From positions 124,001 to 188,000 of the forward strand of contig NZ_MVIV01000001.1 of assembly GCF_002072175.1 (NCBI RefSeq): DNA of 64,000 bases, in the 5' to 3' direction. This document shows, one piece after another, positions 21,179 through 30,230 of this stretch. A program made the position numbers and the translations under genes. Source of the DNA: Actinomyces gaoshouyii. Its GTDB lineage: Bacteria; Actinomycetota; Actinomycetes; Actinomycetales; Actinomycetaceae. Each line of letters begins with the position of its first letter. The first letter of the stretch is position 1. Under the pieces are notes generated by a model. It had not been told where the DNA came from. It did not search any database and worked only from the letters and a program-made list of their open reading frames with translations.

Positions 21179-21907
21179 TCAGACGATCCGGTGGGCGGCG
21201 GCCCAGCGGGTGAGCTCGTTCCGGTTGGACAGCTGGAGCTTGCGCAGGACGGCGGAGACGTGGGTCTCCACGGTCTTGATGGAGATGAAGAGCTCGGAGG
21301 CGCACTCCTTGTAGGTGTAGCCGCGGGCGATGAGGCGCATGACCTCGCGCTCACGCGCGGAGAGACGGTCGAGCTCGGAGTCGGCGACGGCCACCTCCCC
21401 GGCCTGCGCGCCGAAGGCGTCGAGGACGAATCCGGCCAGGCGCGGTGAGAAGGCGGCGTCCCCGGCGGCCACGCGCCGAATCGCCATGGCGAGGTCGGTC
21501 GTGGAGATCGCCTTGGTGACGTAGCCGCGGGCGCCGGCGCGGATGACGGCGACGACGTCCTCGGCGGCGTCGGAGACGGATAGGGCTAGGAAGCGGGTCC
21601 CAGTGGCGTCGGCGCAGCTGGCGGCGACCTCCGCCCCTCCCCCGCCGTTGCCGCCGGGCAGGTGGACATCGAGGAGGACGACGTCGGGGGCGAGGGCTCG
21701 CACGGCGGCGATGGCGCCCTCGACGTCGTCGGCCTCGGCGATGACCTCGATGTCGGGGGCGTGGGCGGCCAGCTCGGAGCGCACTCCTGAGCGCACGAGG
21801 GCATGGTCGTCGACGACGAGGACCCGCAGGCGCGGGGAGGCCGGCGTCGCGGACGCGCGGGAGGAGTCGGATCGGCGCCCGTCCTCGGGCGGCTGAGCGT
21901 TGGTCAT
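21179..21907 (-). CDS. NarL/LuxR-family response regulator
   Basis: The 242-residue protein has a receiver domain (about residues 27-150) with acidic pocket VVDDH, phospho-acceptor Asp80 (VVLLDVHLPGG) and switch Lys in GYVTKA. The C-terminal LuxR helix-turn-helix contains LSAREREVMRLIARGYTYKE. A Gly-rich insertion GGNGGGG sits in the loop after the Asp. It overlaps the histidine kinase stop by 4 bp (ATGA), so the two are partners. Confidence 0.93.
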   Translation of the reverse strand: MTNAQPPEDGRRSDSSRASATPASPRLRVLVVDDHALVRSGVRSELAAHAPDIEVIAEADDVEGAIAAVRALAPDVVLLDVHLPGGNGGGGAEVAASCADATGTRFLALSVSDAAEDVVAVIRAGARGYVTKAISTTDLAMAIRRVAAGDAAFSPRLAGFVLDAFGAQAGEVAVADSELDRLSAREREVMRLIARGYTYKECASELFISIKTVETHVSAVLRKLQLSNRNELTRWAAAHRIV

Positions 21908-23400
21908 GACGGGCTCTCCTGGGTCGCGCGGGAGGTCGCGTGGGCGGGAAGCGCGAGCCTGACCTCGGTGCCGTTGTCGAGGCGGCGGATCCGCGCGGTT
22001 CCACCATATCGCTCCATCCTGGCGATGATGGACTCGCGCACGCCGTGGCGGTCGGACGGGGCGGCCTCAGGGTCGAAGCCGGGGCCGTGGTCGCGGATGA
22101 AGGCCTCGATGAGGTCCGCGGAGGCCTCCACGTAGAGGGAGACGGGGGGCTCCCCGTGGCGCACGGCGTTGGATAGGGCCTCGCGGCTGGCGGCGACGAT
22201 GACCTCGGCGACGCGGTCCGGGGCGCGGTCCCCCACGCAGACGACATCGATGGGCACGCCGTGGAGGTCCTCGATCTCCCCGGCGAGGTCCCGGAAGGCG
22301 TCGGCCACGGAGGTACCGGCCTCGGGGCGGTCGGTGTAGAGCCAGGCCCGCAGCTCGCGCTCCTGGGAGCGGGCCAGGCGCGCCACTGTCTCGGGCTCGT
22401 CGGCGCGCTTGCGGATGAGGGTGAGGGTCTGCAGGACGGAATCGTGGAGGTGGGCGGCGATATCCGCGCGCTCGGCGGCGCGCGCCTCGGCGGTTCTCGT
22501 GGCGGCCAGGTCCCGGCTGATGCGCAGCCAGAAGGGGGCGAGGATCGTGGCGATGCCGAGGACGAGGGCGCCGCCGGTCAGGCCGCCCGTGAGCATGGCG
22601 CGCGGTGGGATGTCGGAGGCGAGCCACATGAGGATGCCGGTGGCGACCAGGACGAGTCCCGCCGCCAGGCGGGCGAGGGCCCAGCGGTCGCGGGGCTCGC
22701 TCGTGCCGTGGGCGCCGGTGACGGCGTCGAGCTGGGACCAGGCCAGGCCCGCGCCCGTGGCGATGATGAGCGCGGGGAGCGCCGTCCCGGCGCGCGGCAG
22801 GAGTCCGAAGCGCCAGAGCGCGAGCAGGATCGCCGCGGCGAGGAGGCCGACGGCGCCCTGGAGGGCGCGGTTGCCCTCACCGCCGGAGTCGCCGCGCAGC
22901 GAGCGCCAGGCGCGCGCCGCCCAATGCTCTCTCCCCGGGGCTGGCCACGGGGCCGGCACAGGGGCCTGGCGCGGGGCGAGGCGGGAGCGATCGGCGGGCA
23001 GGACGCCCGGGGACTGGGCGGCCTCGGCCCAGGGGTCGCCTGCGGGCACGAGTACCCACAGCGCCAGGTAGAGGACGGGACCGATCCCGGTCTGGACGCT
23101 CAGCAGGATGAAGGCGAGGCGGATGACGAAGGGATCGAGGCCCAGGTGGGCCCCGAGGCCCGCGGCGACGCCGCCGACCCAGCGCCCGGAGCGCCGCCCG
23201 CTACCGGGGCCGAGGACGGGGCGGCGGCCCGGCCGGCGCAGTGGCAGCCGGGACGAGGCGGGGACCTGCGGCGCCCGGGCGCCCAGCAGGGTGCCCGGGC
23301 GCAGCGGCTGCGCGGCTCCCCGCCCGGGGGAGCTTCCCACCGAGGCGGGGGCGGCGGGGCTCCCCCAGGATCCGGGGGAAGGGGTGCTCGTCGTGCTCAC
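21904..23400 (-). CDS. PspC-domain sensor histidine kinase
   Basis: The 498-residue protein joins a PspC domain (about residues 70-120, GRWVGGVAAGLGAHLGLDP) to several membrane helices and a HisKA_3-type kinase. The phospho-acceptor is His319 in AAHLHDSVLQTL. ATP-binding motifs are REALSNAVRHG and DHGPGFD. PspC domains are linked to membrane-stress sensing, and fusion of PspC to kinases is an actinobacterial arrangement. The GTG start is divergent from another PspC protein gene 136 bp away, so kinase, regulator and target candidate form one module. Confidence 0.92.
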   Translation of the reverse strand: MSTTSTPSPGSWGSPAAPASVGSSPGRGAAQPLRPGTLLGARAPQVPASSRLPLRRPGRRPVLGPGSGRRSGRWVGGVAAGLGAHLGLDPFVIRLAFILLSVQTGIGPVLYLALWVLVPAGDPWAEAAQSPGVLPADRSRLAPRQAPVPAPWPAPGREHWAARAWRSLRGDSGGEGNRALQGAVGLLAAAILLALWRFGLLPRAGTALPALIIATGAGLAWSQLDAVTGAHGTSEPRDRWALARLAAGLVLVATGILMWLASDIPPRAMLTGGLTGGALVLGIATILAPFWLRISRDLAATRTAEARAAERADIAAHLHDSVLQTLTLIRKRADEPETVARLARSQERELRAWLYTDRPEAGTSVADAFRDLAGEIEDLHGVPIDVVCVGDRAPDRVAEVIVAASREALSNAVRHGEPPVSLYVEASADLIEAFIRDHGPGFDPEAAPSDRHGVRESIIARMERYGGTARIRRLDNGTEVRLALPAHATSRATQESPS

Positions 23401-23536
23401 GGCGCCATCGTGGCACGGGGAGGAGCGCAGGGGGATGCCCGGAAGGGCGAACCAGGGGCGGCCCGGGAGCGTTTCAGGGGCCGCTCAGGGTGTCCCCCGA
23501 TCGTCTCGCGGGGCGGGTCGCGGCCAGGATGGAGCC

Positions 23537-25234
23537 ATGAGCACGACACCCCCTCCCTCAGAAACGCCCTCCTCCGATCCCCTCGGCGGGCCGGGGGCCC
23601 CCTTCTCGGGCGCCCCGCAGTCGGACCCGCAGGCAGGCCCCCAGCCAGGAGCCCCCCAGCCCGGCCGCCCCTTCATGGCAGGCGTGTTCGACTCCCTGCG
23701 CCGCAGCGGGGTGGTGCGCACCGAGCGCCGTGTCGTCGGCGGCGTGTGCGGGGGGCTCGCCCAGCGCCTGGGCATCGATCTGATCCTCGTGCGGTGCGTC
23801 GTCGCCGTTGTCTGCCTCGCCCTGGGACTCGGCCTCCTCGCCTACGGTTTGGCCTGGGTCCTGCTCCCCGAGGAGCGCGATGGGCGCATCCACCTCCAGC
23901 AGGCCTTCAACGGCGATGTGAGCGCGGGATTCGTCGGTGCCCTGGTCTGCGTCATCAGCGGGCTGTCCCGCCCCGAGTGGGGCCTGGGCGACGGCGTGGT
24001 CCTCGGCGCTCCGGGCTGGGCGGGAGCGACCTGGGGCCTGCTCTGGACCGCCGGCGTCATCGGATCGATCATCTGGCTGGTCAGCTCGCGGCGCCAGCAG
24101 CGCGCAGGCCAGCCCCCACAGCCGGCCCGGCCGGTGGCCGACGGGACATGGTCGGCTCCGGCCGGGCACCCCGGGGCGGGCTGGGGCGCTCCTCAGAGTT
24201 CCCCGGCCCCGGGAAGCGGAGCAGCGAGCGGCCCGACCTGGTCGGCTCCCGCACCCGCTCCGTGCGGCCCACAGTTCCCCTACGGCCCGAGGCCCCCGTA
24301 CGGCCCTCGGGGCGCAGCGGCTCCCGCCTTCGCTCGTCCCCGCCCGCCGCGCCGCCCGGGACCCGGGCGCAGGATGGGCTCCGTCATCGGAGGCCTGCTA
24401 CTCCTCGCCATCGCGGGCGTGGCGCTGGCGAAGCGGCACCACATGCTGGACAGCCTCTCCTACTCCCACGCGCTCCTCATCGTCGGTTCGATGACGGCGC
24501 TCCTGGGCGCGGGTGTCCTCGTCTCCGGGCTGATCGGGCGCCGCGGCGGCTGGATGAGCGCGCTGGGGGCCATCGCCGTCCTCATCACCCTGCCCATGCT
24601 CGCCGCCAGTCCTTTCGCCGCCCATGGGCTGGACCGGCTCGTCGCCGACGACGTCCTCCTCGTCCCCTCCGATGAGCAACTCTCCAGCGATGACGTCGAT
24701 CTGGGGACCTTCGGCGCCGGCGATACGGTCCTCGACCTGCGGGCTCTGGAACAGCGGCACGAAGGCGTCACGGCGCATGTGTCCATGGGTGCAGGGGACC
24801 TGAGGGTCTTGGTGGATCGCGATCAGCCGGTGAGGATCCGGACGCGGGTCGGCGCGGGCCAGGTCGACGTGCTCGGCGACCAGAAGTGGGCGGTTGAGGG
24901 CACCCAGGACGGGAACAGCATCCACACCGTCTGGCAGGGCTCTACCGACGAGTCGGGCACCGCAGCATCGATCGAGGGCGCGCGCATCGACGCGGTCCTG
25001 ACCCCCAAGGGCACCGACTCCGACGTTCTGACCATCGACGTGAGCCTCGGCGCCGGGGATGTCACGATCGAGGAGTCCTCCCGCGCCTGGACTGCCTCCT
25101 CCCCCACGGCCTCCCCCAGCACGACGGCGGGCGCCTCGCCCTCCGCCTCCCCATCGCCGGTCCTGAGCCCCACGGCGTCCACTTCCGCCAAGCCCTCGGG
25201 CTCAGTAGTCCCGAGCCCCACCCCCACGCACTGA
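23537..25234 (+). CDS. PspC-domain membrane protein with LiaF-like C-terminal region
   Basis: The 565-residue protein has a Pro-rich N-terminal tail (1-50), a PspC domain (about 58-115), several membrane helices up to about residue 365, then a soluble beta-rich region near residues 385-515 (VLDLRALEQRHEGVTAHVSM, followed by repeated GAGDLRV/GAGQVDV strands) like the C-terminal domain of LiaF-type stress proteins. The last ~50 residues are Ser/Thr/Pro-rich. The ATG at 23537 is preceded at 6 nt by CAGGAT, close to the leaderless pattern. It is divergent from the PspC kinase, suggesting it modulates or is controlled by that system. Confidence 0.85.
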   Translation: MSTTPPPSETPSSDPLGGPGAPFSGAPQSDPQAGPQPGAPQPGRPFMAGVFDSLRRSGVVRTERRVVGGVCGGLAQRLGIDLILVRCVVAVVCLALGLGLLAYGLAWVLLPEERDGRIHLQQAFNGDVSAGFVGALVCVISGLSRPEWGLGDGVVLGAPGWAGATWGLLWTAGVIGSIIWLVSSRRQQRAGQPPQPARPVADGTWSAPAGHPGAGWGAPQSSPAPGSGAASGPTWSAPAPAPCGPQFPYGPRPPYGPRGAAAPAFARPRPPRRPGPGRRMGSVIGGLLLLAIAGVALAKRHHMLDSLSYSHALLIVGSMTALLGAGVLVSGLIGRRGGWMSALGAIAVLITLPMLAASPFAAHGLDRLVADDVLLVPSDEQLSSDDVDLGTFGAGDTVLDLRALEQRHEGVTAHVSMGAGDLRVLVDRDQPVRIRTRVGAGQVDVLGDQKWAVEGTQDGNSIHTVWQGSTDESGTAASIEGARIDAVLTPKGTDSDVLTIDVSLGAGDVTIEESSRAWTASSPTASPSTTAGASPSASPSPVLSPTASTSAKPSGSVVPSPTPTH

Positions 25235-25255
25235 CCTCACAGAGACGAGACAGCC

Positions 25256-25924
25256 ATGAGCAGCAGCACGAACAGCAGTCCGACGAGCCCGGACGAGGCC
25301 GCCGGAACGGGACTTCAGGCCGACGGCGCCCCCACCGAGTCGTTCACGGAGCCACTGGCACCCACCGATGCCTTCCCCGTCGTCGAGCCCCCCGCGGCGA
25401 GCCTCGCCGCCGTCGAGCCGGCCACCGAGCCGCTTAGCGCCACCAACCCGGCCACTGAGCCACTCGACGCGAGCCCTGCCATCCCGGGCGCGCCCGATGG
25501 CGCCGTATGGTCGGCCTCCTCCGTGCGCGGCGGGATGCGCGGGGCCAGTGCCAGTGCCACTGATCCCGCCGAGGCCGGTCCCGGCACGCCTGGGATCGGC
25601 GCGACCACTACCACCCCTGGGACCGCGAGCGCGACAGGCGCTTCAGGCCAGCCGGGGGCCACGAGCGCCCGTCCGCAGACCGGCCGGACCTTCGATACAC
25701 GGCACGGCTGGCGCGCGGAGGAGCCCGTGCCGTGGAGGCGCGCCAGCACGGGGACGATCATCTGGGGGATACTGCTCCTGGCCCTGGGGGGCCTGACCAT
25801 CGCGGCGGGCGTCGGGCTGCGCGTCGACCTGCAGCTCGCGACCATCGGGGTCCTGGGCGTCCTGGGCGTCGTCCTGCTGATCCTGGCGATCCTGCCGCAT
25901 CGAGACCGGATGGGGCGCCCCTGA
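25256..25924 (+). CDS. Hypothetical protein with disordered repeat N-terminus and two membrane helices
   Basis: The 222-residue protein is not recognised. Residues 1-150 are Ala/Thr/Pro/Ser-rich and include the repeat PATEPL twice. The C-terminal 60 residues contain two hydrophobic segments (TIIWGILLLALGGLTIAAGV and LATIGVLGVLGVVLLILAIL). It starts 21 bp after the PspC protein and is probably in its operon. A terminator follows 29 bp after its stop. Confidence 0.7.
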   Translation: MSSSTNSSPTSPDEAAGTGLQADGAPTESFTEPLAPTDAFPVVEPPAASLAAVEPATEPLSATNPATEPLDASPAIPGAPDGAVWSASSVRGGMRGASASATDPAEAGPGTPGIGATTTTPGTASATGASGQPGATSARPQTGRTFDTRHGWRAEEPVPWRRASTGTIIWGILLLALGGLTIAAGVGLRVDLQLATIGVLGVLGVVLLILAILPHRDRMGRP

Positions 25925-25952
25925 CCAGCGACGATCTCCAGCATTCACAGTA

Positions 25953-25993
25953 ACGGCCCCCGGCCGCCCTGCTCCAGGGCGGCCGGGGGCCGT
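25953..25993. terminator. Strong bidirectional terminator
   Basis: GGCCCCCGGCCGCCC (25955-25969) pairs perfectly with GGGCGGCCGGGGGCC (25977-25991) across a 7-nt loop, plus two outer pairs. It lies between the convergent membrane protein and DJ-1/PfpI genes. Confidence 0.85.
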
Positions 25994-26003
25994 CGGCACG
26001 CGC

Positions 26004-26582
26004 TCAGCGCTGGAGGACGACGGCGCCCGCCACGGCCTCGGCAGCGGCGTCGCCCAGGTAGTGCCGGACGATCTCGATGCCGAGCTCGGCGGCGGTGGCC
26101 ATGCCCCGGCTGGTGAGGATGGCGCCGTCAACGACGACGCTGTCCTGGCTCGTGATCGCGCCATGCTCCTCCAGCACGTGCATGAAGCCGGGGTTGGAGG
26201 TGGCGCGGCGCCCCTCGAGCAGGCCCAGTTCTGCGAGGATCGAGGGGGCGGCGCAGATCGCGGCCACCGGGCGCCCGGCGCGCACGCGCTCGGTGACGGC
26301 CTCGGTGACGACCCGGCTGGCCTTGAGGTTGGGGGCACCGGGGATCCCGCCGGGCAGGAAGAGGAGGTCGTAATCGTCCAGGTCGGTTTCGGCAAGCGTC
26401 TTCGCGCAGGTCAGGACGATCTCATGGGAGGAGACAACGGTGCGCTCCTCGGCGACGGCGATCATGTCGCAGGGTATACCGGCGCGGTAGAGCACATCGA
26501 CGACGGCGAGGGCCTCGACCTCCTCCAATCCCGGTGCGATGAGGGCTGCCACCCGCTTATCGGTCTTCGCCTCGAATGCCAT
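26004..26582 (-). CDS. DJ-1/PfpI family protein
   Basis: The 192-residue protein has the DJ-1/PfpI glutamine-amidotransferase-like fold with nucleophile Cys110 in the elbow AAICAAPS and a Glu partner in GLEEVE (residues 19-23). Family members act as deglycases, glyoxalases, chaperones or peptidases; length and motifs fit the YajL/DJ-1 subgroup, but activity cannot be fixed from sequence. AAGGA lies about 9 nt before the ATG. It is a single gene. Confidence 0.88.
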   Translation of the reverse strand: MAFEAKTDKRVAALIAPGLEEVEALAVVDVLYRAGIPCDMIAVAEERTVVSSHEIVLTCAKTLAETDLDDYDLLFLPGGIPGAPNLKASRVVTEAVTERVRAGRPVAAICAAPSILAELGLLEGRRATSNPGFMHVLEEHGAITSQDSVVVDGAILTSRGMATAAELGIEIVRHYLGDAAAEAVAGAVVLQR

Positions 26583-26675
26583 GGCGCTGTCCTTCCCGCG
26601 CGCGGCGCGCGCTCGACTGTCCGGCTGCGGCTCCCGCGCCGCGCCTCCAGGCTACTCCGACGGGCGGGCCCGGGC

Positions 26676-27479
26676 TCAGTCGTCGAGGATCCCGTTCCAG
26701 GCCAGGAAGGAGGCGCTGGCGGTCACGGCGGTCTCCCAGCGATCGTCGCCGAAGCCGTGGCCGGCGCCGGGGATGACGCGCAGCTCGGCGTCGCGCAACT
26801 CGCGCTCGGCGCGCTGGGAGAGCGCCAGGGGGACGGACTCGTCGCGATCCCCGTGGACGAGGAGGATGGGGCGCGGGAAGCGGGCGAGCTCGGTGACGGC
26901 ATCGATGCCCCAGGCGTCGCGGGCGTAAGCCCTGGATAGACGGCTGCCCCTGTGCTCGAAGCGATCGGGGACCTCGGTCGGGCTCCGGAAGCGGGCGCGC
27001 AGGCCGGCGCCGGGCTGGAGCGCCGGGTACCACAGGACGAGCGCGCCGATCTGCGTGGGGCGCCGGGCGGCCGCGAGCGCGGCCACGGCCCCGCCCAGGG
27101 AGAGCCCGAGCAGGGCGATGCGGGAGGAGTCGGCCTCGGGCCAGGCCCCCGCGGCGTCGATGACGGCGAGCAGGTCGGCGAGCTCGGTCAGCGGCGTCAT
27201 CGCCATGGGATCACCGCCGTTGTCGCTCCCGCCGCCGCCCCGGAAGTCGGGGCAGGCGGCGATGGCGCCCGCGGCGGCCAGGCGCCGGGCGATGGGGGCC
27301 ACGCGCATCCAGGAGCCGTCCATGCCGTGGCAGCACACGACGAGCGGGTGAGGGCCGGGCAGGATCCGCCCGCTGGGCCCGGCGGGCAGGTAGGCGGCGC
27401 CGCCGAGCCGCTGCCCGTCCACGACCAGCTCCAGGGCGCGGGTGGCGAGGACGGTGGGATTCGGGGATGCCGGGGTCAC
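26676..27479 (-). CDS. Alpha/beta hydrolase (dienelactone-hydrolase-like)
   Basis: The 267-residue protein has the nucleophile elbow GLSLGG (Ser127), an acid in HGDRDES (Asp221 or Asp223), His241 in GAGHGFGD, and oxyanion-region HGMDGS. The overall pattern fits cytoplasmic serine hydrolases of the DLH/acylaminoacyl-peptidase type. The substrate is unknown. The GTG start follows TAGGAT by 6 nt and has no ribosome site, so it is probably leaderless. Confidence 0.85.
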   Translation of the reverse strand: MTPASPNPTVLATRALELVVDGQRLGGAAYLPAGPSGRILPGPHPLVVCCHGMDGSWMRVAPIARRLAAAGAIAACPDFRGGGGSDNGGDPMAMTPLTELADLLAVIDAAGAWPEADSSRIALLGLSLGGAVAALAAARRPTQIGALVLWYPALQPGAGLRARFRSPTEVPDRFEHRGSRLSRAYARDAWGIDAVTELARFPRPILLVHGDRDESVPLALSQRAERELRDAELRVIPGAGHGFGDDRWETAVTASASFLAWNGILDD

Positions 27480-27491
27480 CGGCCCATCCTA
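27477..27491 (-). promoter_or_regulatory. Leaderless promoter -10 of the hydrolase gene
   Basis: Minus-strand TAGGAT (27486-27491), GGGCCG, GTG. It differs from the nucS start region by one base in these 15 positions. Confidence 0.6.
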
Positions 27492-27531
27492 GTGCCGCGC
27501 TGGGGAGCCCCGCCCCTGCTCCGGCCGCGCC

Positions 27532-28311
27532 TCAGCGGTAGGCCTCGTGGGAAGCGCTCTCGTCGTAGCCGGCGACGAGGACGAGCGCGGACAAGGCCCG
27601 AGGGCCCCCGACGTAGGGCAGGGCCTGGACGAGCGCGGCGGTCACGCGCTCAAGGCTGTTGCCCGCGCGCACAGCGCCGGCGATGTGGGCGCCCAGTTGG
27701 GCGGTGGCCCCGATCGCGGTGATCGCCACGAGGCTGATGATCTCCCGCTCGGCGATGGTCAGGACTCCGCGACTGTAGTAGTCGCCGAAGCAGGCGGTCG
27801 TCACGAGCTCGGGGGCCACGGCGTCGAAGGGCGCGGGCAGGGAGGCGAGGACCTCCTTGATCTCAGTGCCGTAGAGCGGCTCCTGAATGGCGGCGCCGGC
27901 TGAGTGGCGTCCTTGGGCGTCGTCGGGAGCGACGGTGGCGGCGCCGGGCAGGGGCAGCTCGACGCCTTGCTCGGCGAGCACCTCATCGAGGGCTGCGACG
28001 GCGTTGAGGGCACGCGGATAGCCGATGTAAGGGGCGCACTGGTAGAGCGCCTCGCGCAGTTGCAGCGGGGTAGCGCCGGCATTGAGCGCGGCGGCGGAGT
28101 GGGCGCGCAACTGCGGGAGGGCCTGGAGGCAGCCGAGGACCGTGACGGTGATGATCTCGCGCTCGACGTCGGTGAGGACCCCGGTGGAGAAGACCTCGCC
28201 GAAGATCTGGTTCTGGAGGATCTCGTAGAGCTCCGGGTCGGTGGGGTGCGGCTTGGCCGGGACGCCGAAGAGGCGGGTGAATGTCTCTTGGGCCTGCGGT
28301 GCGAGTGCCAT
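27532..28311 (-). CDS. Carboxymuconolactone decarboxylase-family protein, two-domain
   Basis: The 259-residue protein holds two tandem CMD-like domains, each with a REIISL/REIITV segment and a PRALNAV/PRALSAL segment; residues about 25-110 and 155-245. Neither has the CxxC of the AhpD peroxidase subgroup, so a thiol-peroxidase role is unlikely. The ATG at 28311 has AGGAGG 9 nt upstream, which decides against an open extension. It lies 29 bp after the aldo/keto reductase gene on the same strand, so the two are probably cotranscribed. Confidence 0.85.
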   Translation of the reverse strand: MALAPQAQETFTRLFGVPAKPHPTDPELYEILQNQIFGEVFSTGVLTDVEREIITVTVLGCLQALPQLRAHSAAALNAGATPLQLREALYQCAPYIGYPRALNAVAALDEVLAEQGVELPLPGAATVAPDDAQGRHSAGAAIQEPLYGTEIKEVLASLPAPFDAVAPELVTTACFGDYYSRGVLTIAEREIISLVAITAIGATAQLGAHIAGAVRAGNSLERVTAALVQALPYVGGPRALSALVLVAGYDESASHEAYR

Positions 28312-28340
28312 GGTGGTGATCCTCCTGGGGCGATGGGCGG

Positions 28341-29375
28341 TCAAGAGCTGCGGGGGATGCCTGAGGCCCGCGTCGTCGTCGAGCCCGGGGTGAGCCGCTC
28401 CCCCGGCCGCTGCAGGGCGCCGACGACGTCGTGGGCAACATAGGGCTCCTCCAGGAAGGCGATCTCCTCGTCGGTCAGGGTCAGGTCAAGAGCGCGGACG
28501 GCGTCGTCGACGCGGCTGGGGCGCGAGCAGCCGACGATGGGGGCGGCTACGCCCTTGGCCCAGTGCCAGGCCAGGGCGACGTCGGCCATGGGCGCCTCGT
28601 GGCGGCGCGCGACCTCGGCGACGCGCTCGATGATCGGCATGTCGAGCTGGCGGTCACGGTCGTACTTGGCGCGCATGGTGCCGTCGGTGGTCGAGCGCGT
28701 GGAATCGGAGTCCCAGGTCGGCCGGGTCAGGTGCCCCGAGGCGAGTGGGCTGTAGGGGGTCAGCGACATGCCGAACTGCTGGGCCACGGGGATGAGGTCG
28801 CGCTCGTCCTCGCGGTAGAGCAGGTTGTAGTGGTTCTGCATGCTGGCGAAGCGGGTCCAGCCGTTCTGCTCAGCGACGACCTGCATGTTGTGCAGCTGGT
28901 AGCCGTACATGGCGCTGGCGCCCAGGGCCCTGACCTTGCCGGCGCGCACGAGCCGGTCGAGGGCCTCCATCGTCTCCTCGATCGGGGTGGCGTAGTCGAA
29001 GCGATGGATGATGTAGAGGTCGAGGTAGTCGGTGCCCAGGCGCTCCAGGGTCCCGGCGATCTCCCGCTCGATGGCTTCAGCGCTCAAGTGGCCCTCGTTG
29101 AAGTAGACCTTGGAGGCCAGGACGACGTCCTCGCGCTTGACGCCGAGGTTCTTCAGGGCCCGGCCGATGTACTCCTCGCTCGTGCCGTGGGCGTAGACGT
29201 TGGCGGTGTCGATGAAGTTGACGCCGAGCTCGAGGGCCCGGGCGATGACGGCCTGGGTCGAGGGCTGGTCGATGACCCACTGGTGGAAGTCGGGGACGAC
29301 CTGGCCGAAGCTCATGCCTCCCAGGCACAGACGGGAGATCGTGATGTCGGTGGTTCCAAGCGTCGTGCGCTCCAT
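28341..29375 (-). CDS. Aldo/keto reductase
   Basis: The 344-residue NADPH-dependent TIM-barrel oxidoreductase has the catalytic tetrad Asp56, Tyr61, Lys89 and His124 (FIDTANVY, LASKVYF, IIHRFD). SMQNHYNLL and TPYSPLASGHL are typical of the group that reduces aldehydes such as methylglyoxal. The substrate is unknown. A good ribosome site (GGAGGAG) precedes the ATG. Confidence 0.92.
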   Translation of the reverse strand: MERTTLGTTDITISRLCLGGMSFGQVVPDFHQWVIDQPSTQAVIARALELGVNFIDTANVYAHGTSEEYIGRALKNLGVKREDVVLASKVYFNEGHLSAEAIEREIAGTLERLGTDYLDLYIIHRFDYATPIEETMEALDRLVRAGKVRALGASAMYGYQLHNMQVVAEQNGWTRFASMQNHYNLLYREDERDLIPVAQQFGMSLTPYSPLASGHLTRPTWDSDSTRSTTDGTMRAKYDRDRQLDMPIIERVAEVARRHEAPMADVALAWHWAKGVAAPIVGCSRPSRVDDAVRALDLTLTDEEIAFLEEPYVAHDVVGALQRPGERLTPGSTTTRASGIPRSS

Positions 29376-29669
29376 GGTGTTCTCCTCCTGCGAGCCAGCT
29401 GCAGTCCCGATTCGTCGCCCCGGCGGTGGGGCGCTCTCGTCCCTAACATTCCCCCCATGCCAGGCCTCAGTGCCAGGCCCTGCCAGGCCCCCTCGGCCGT
29501 GACTTGCGAATGAGCGCTACTTCCTCCAACGTCGCAGATGGGGAGGAACAGCGGCCATGCAGGAGACCCATGAGACCGCCTCACCCTCGGTGATGGGGAT
29601 GTGGATGTGCGGCGGGGCGCGTCCTCGATGGCCCCCGGGGCGCGTCGAAGCCGCCGGCGCGGACGCGCT

Positions 29670-30230
29670 TCAGAGCCCTTCGACGAGGGCGATGACGCGC
29701 TCGGCGTGCTCGGCGGCGCGGTCCTTGATGGAGGCCAGCGCGTCCGGGTCGGTGCGGGACTGGTAGGAGACGCCGTCGGTCCAGATCGTGCCGACGATCT
29801 CCATGCCGACCAGCCGACAGGTGGCCTCGATCGGGGCGCACAGCTCCTCGATCGTGTGCCCCGTGGCACCCTCGGGGGCGTACGCGGGCCCGGGTGCGCC
29901 GGTGGTCAGCGAGATGATGAGTCTCTTGCCGCGCAGGCGGTCCCCTGTGGAGCCGTGGCTCCAGCCGTGGACGAAGACCTGCTCCACCCAGCGCTGCAGC
30001 AGTGAGGGCATGGAGTACCAGAAGACCGGGAACTGGAGGACGACGACATCGGCCGCCTCGAGCTTGGCCTGCTCGGAGGTCACGTCGATGTGGAAGTCCT
30101 CGCCGTAGAGGTCGGCGAGGGGAACGACGACGGCGCCCGGCATCCGGTCGGAGAGCTCGTCGAGGATGGTGGCGTTGGCGACAGAGCCTCCCTGGCCGGT
30201 GTGGCCGGAGACGATGAGGACTCGGGGCAT
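29670..30230 (-). CDS. NAD(P)H dehydrogenase (quinone)/flavodoxin-fold reductase
   Basis: The 186-residue protein has the flavodoxin-like fold of the MdaB/KefF/NQO1 family: SGHTGQGGSVANATILDEL at the FMN-phosphate loop, then FQFPVFWYSMPSLLQRW-like QFPVFWYSMP and the segment FVHGWSHGS. It probably reduces quinones or similar electrophiles by two electrons. AAGGAGGA lies 6 nt before the ATG at 30230; an open extension upstream lacks family sequence. It is a single gene. Confidence 0.88.
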   Translation of the reverse strand: MPRVLIVSGHTGQGGSVANATILDELSDRMPGAVVVPLADLYGEDFHIDVTSEQAKLEAADVVVLQFPVFWYSMPSLLQRWVEQVFVHGWSHGSTGDRLRGKRLIISLTTGAPGPAYAPEGATGHTIEELCAPIEATCRLVGMEIVGTIWTDGVSYQSRTDPDALASIKDRAAEHAERVIALVEGL

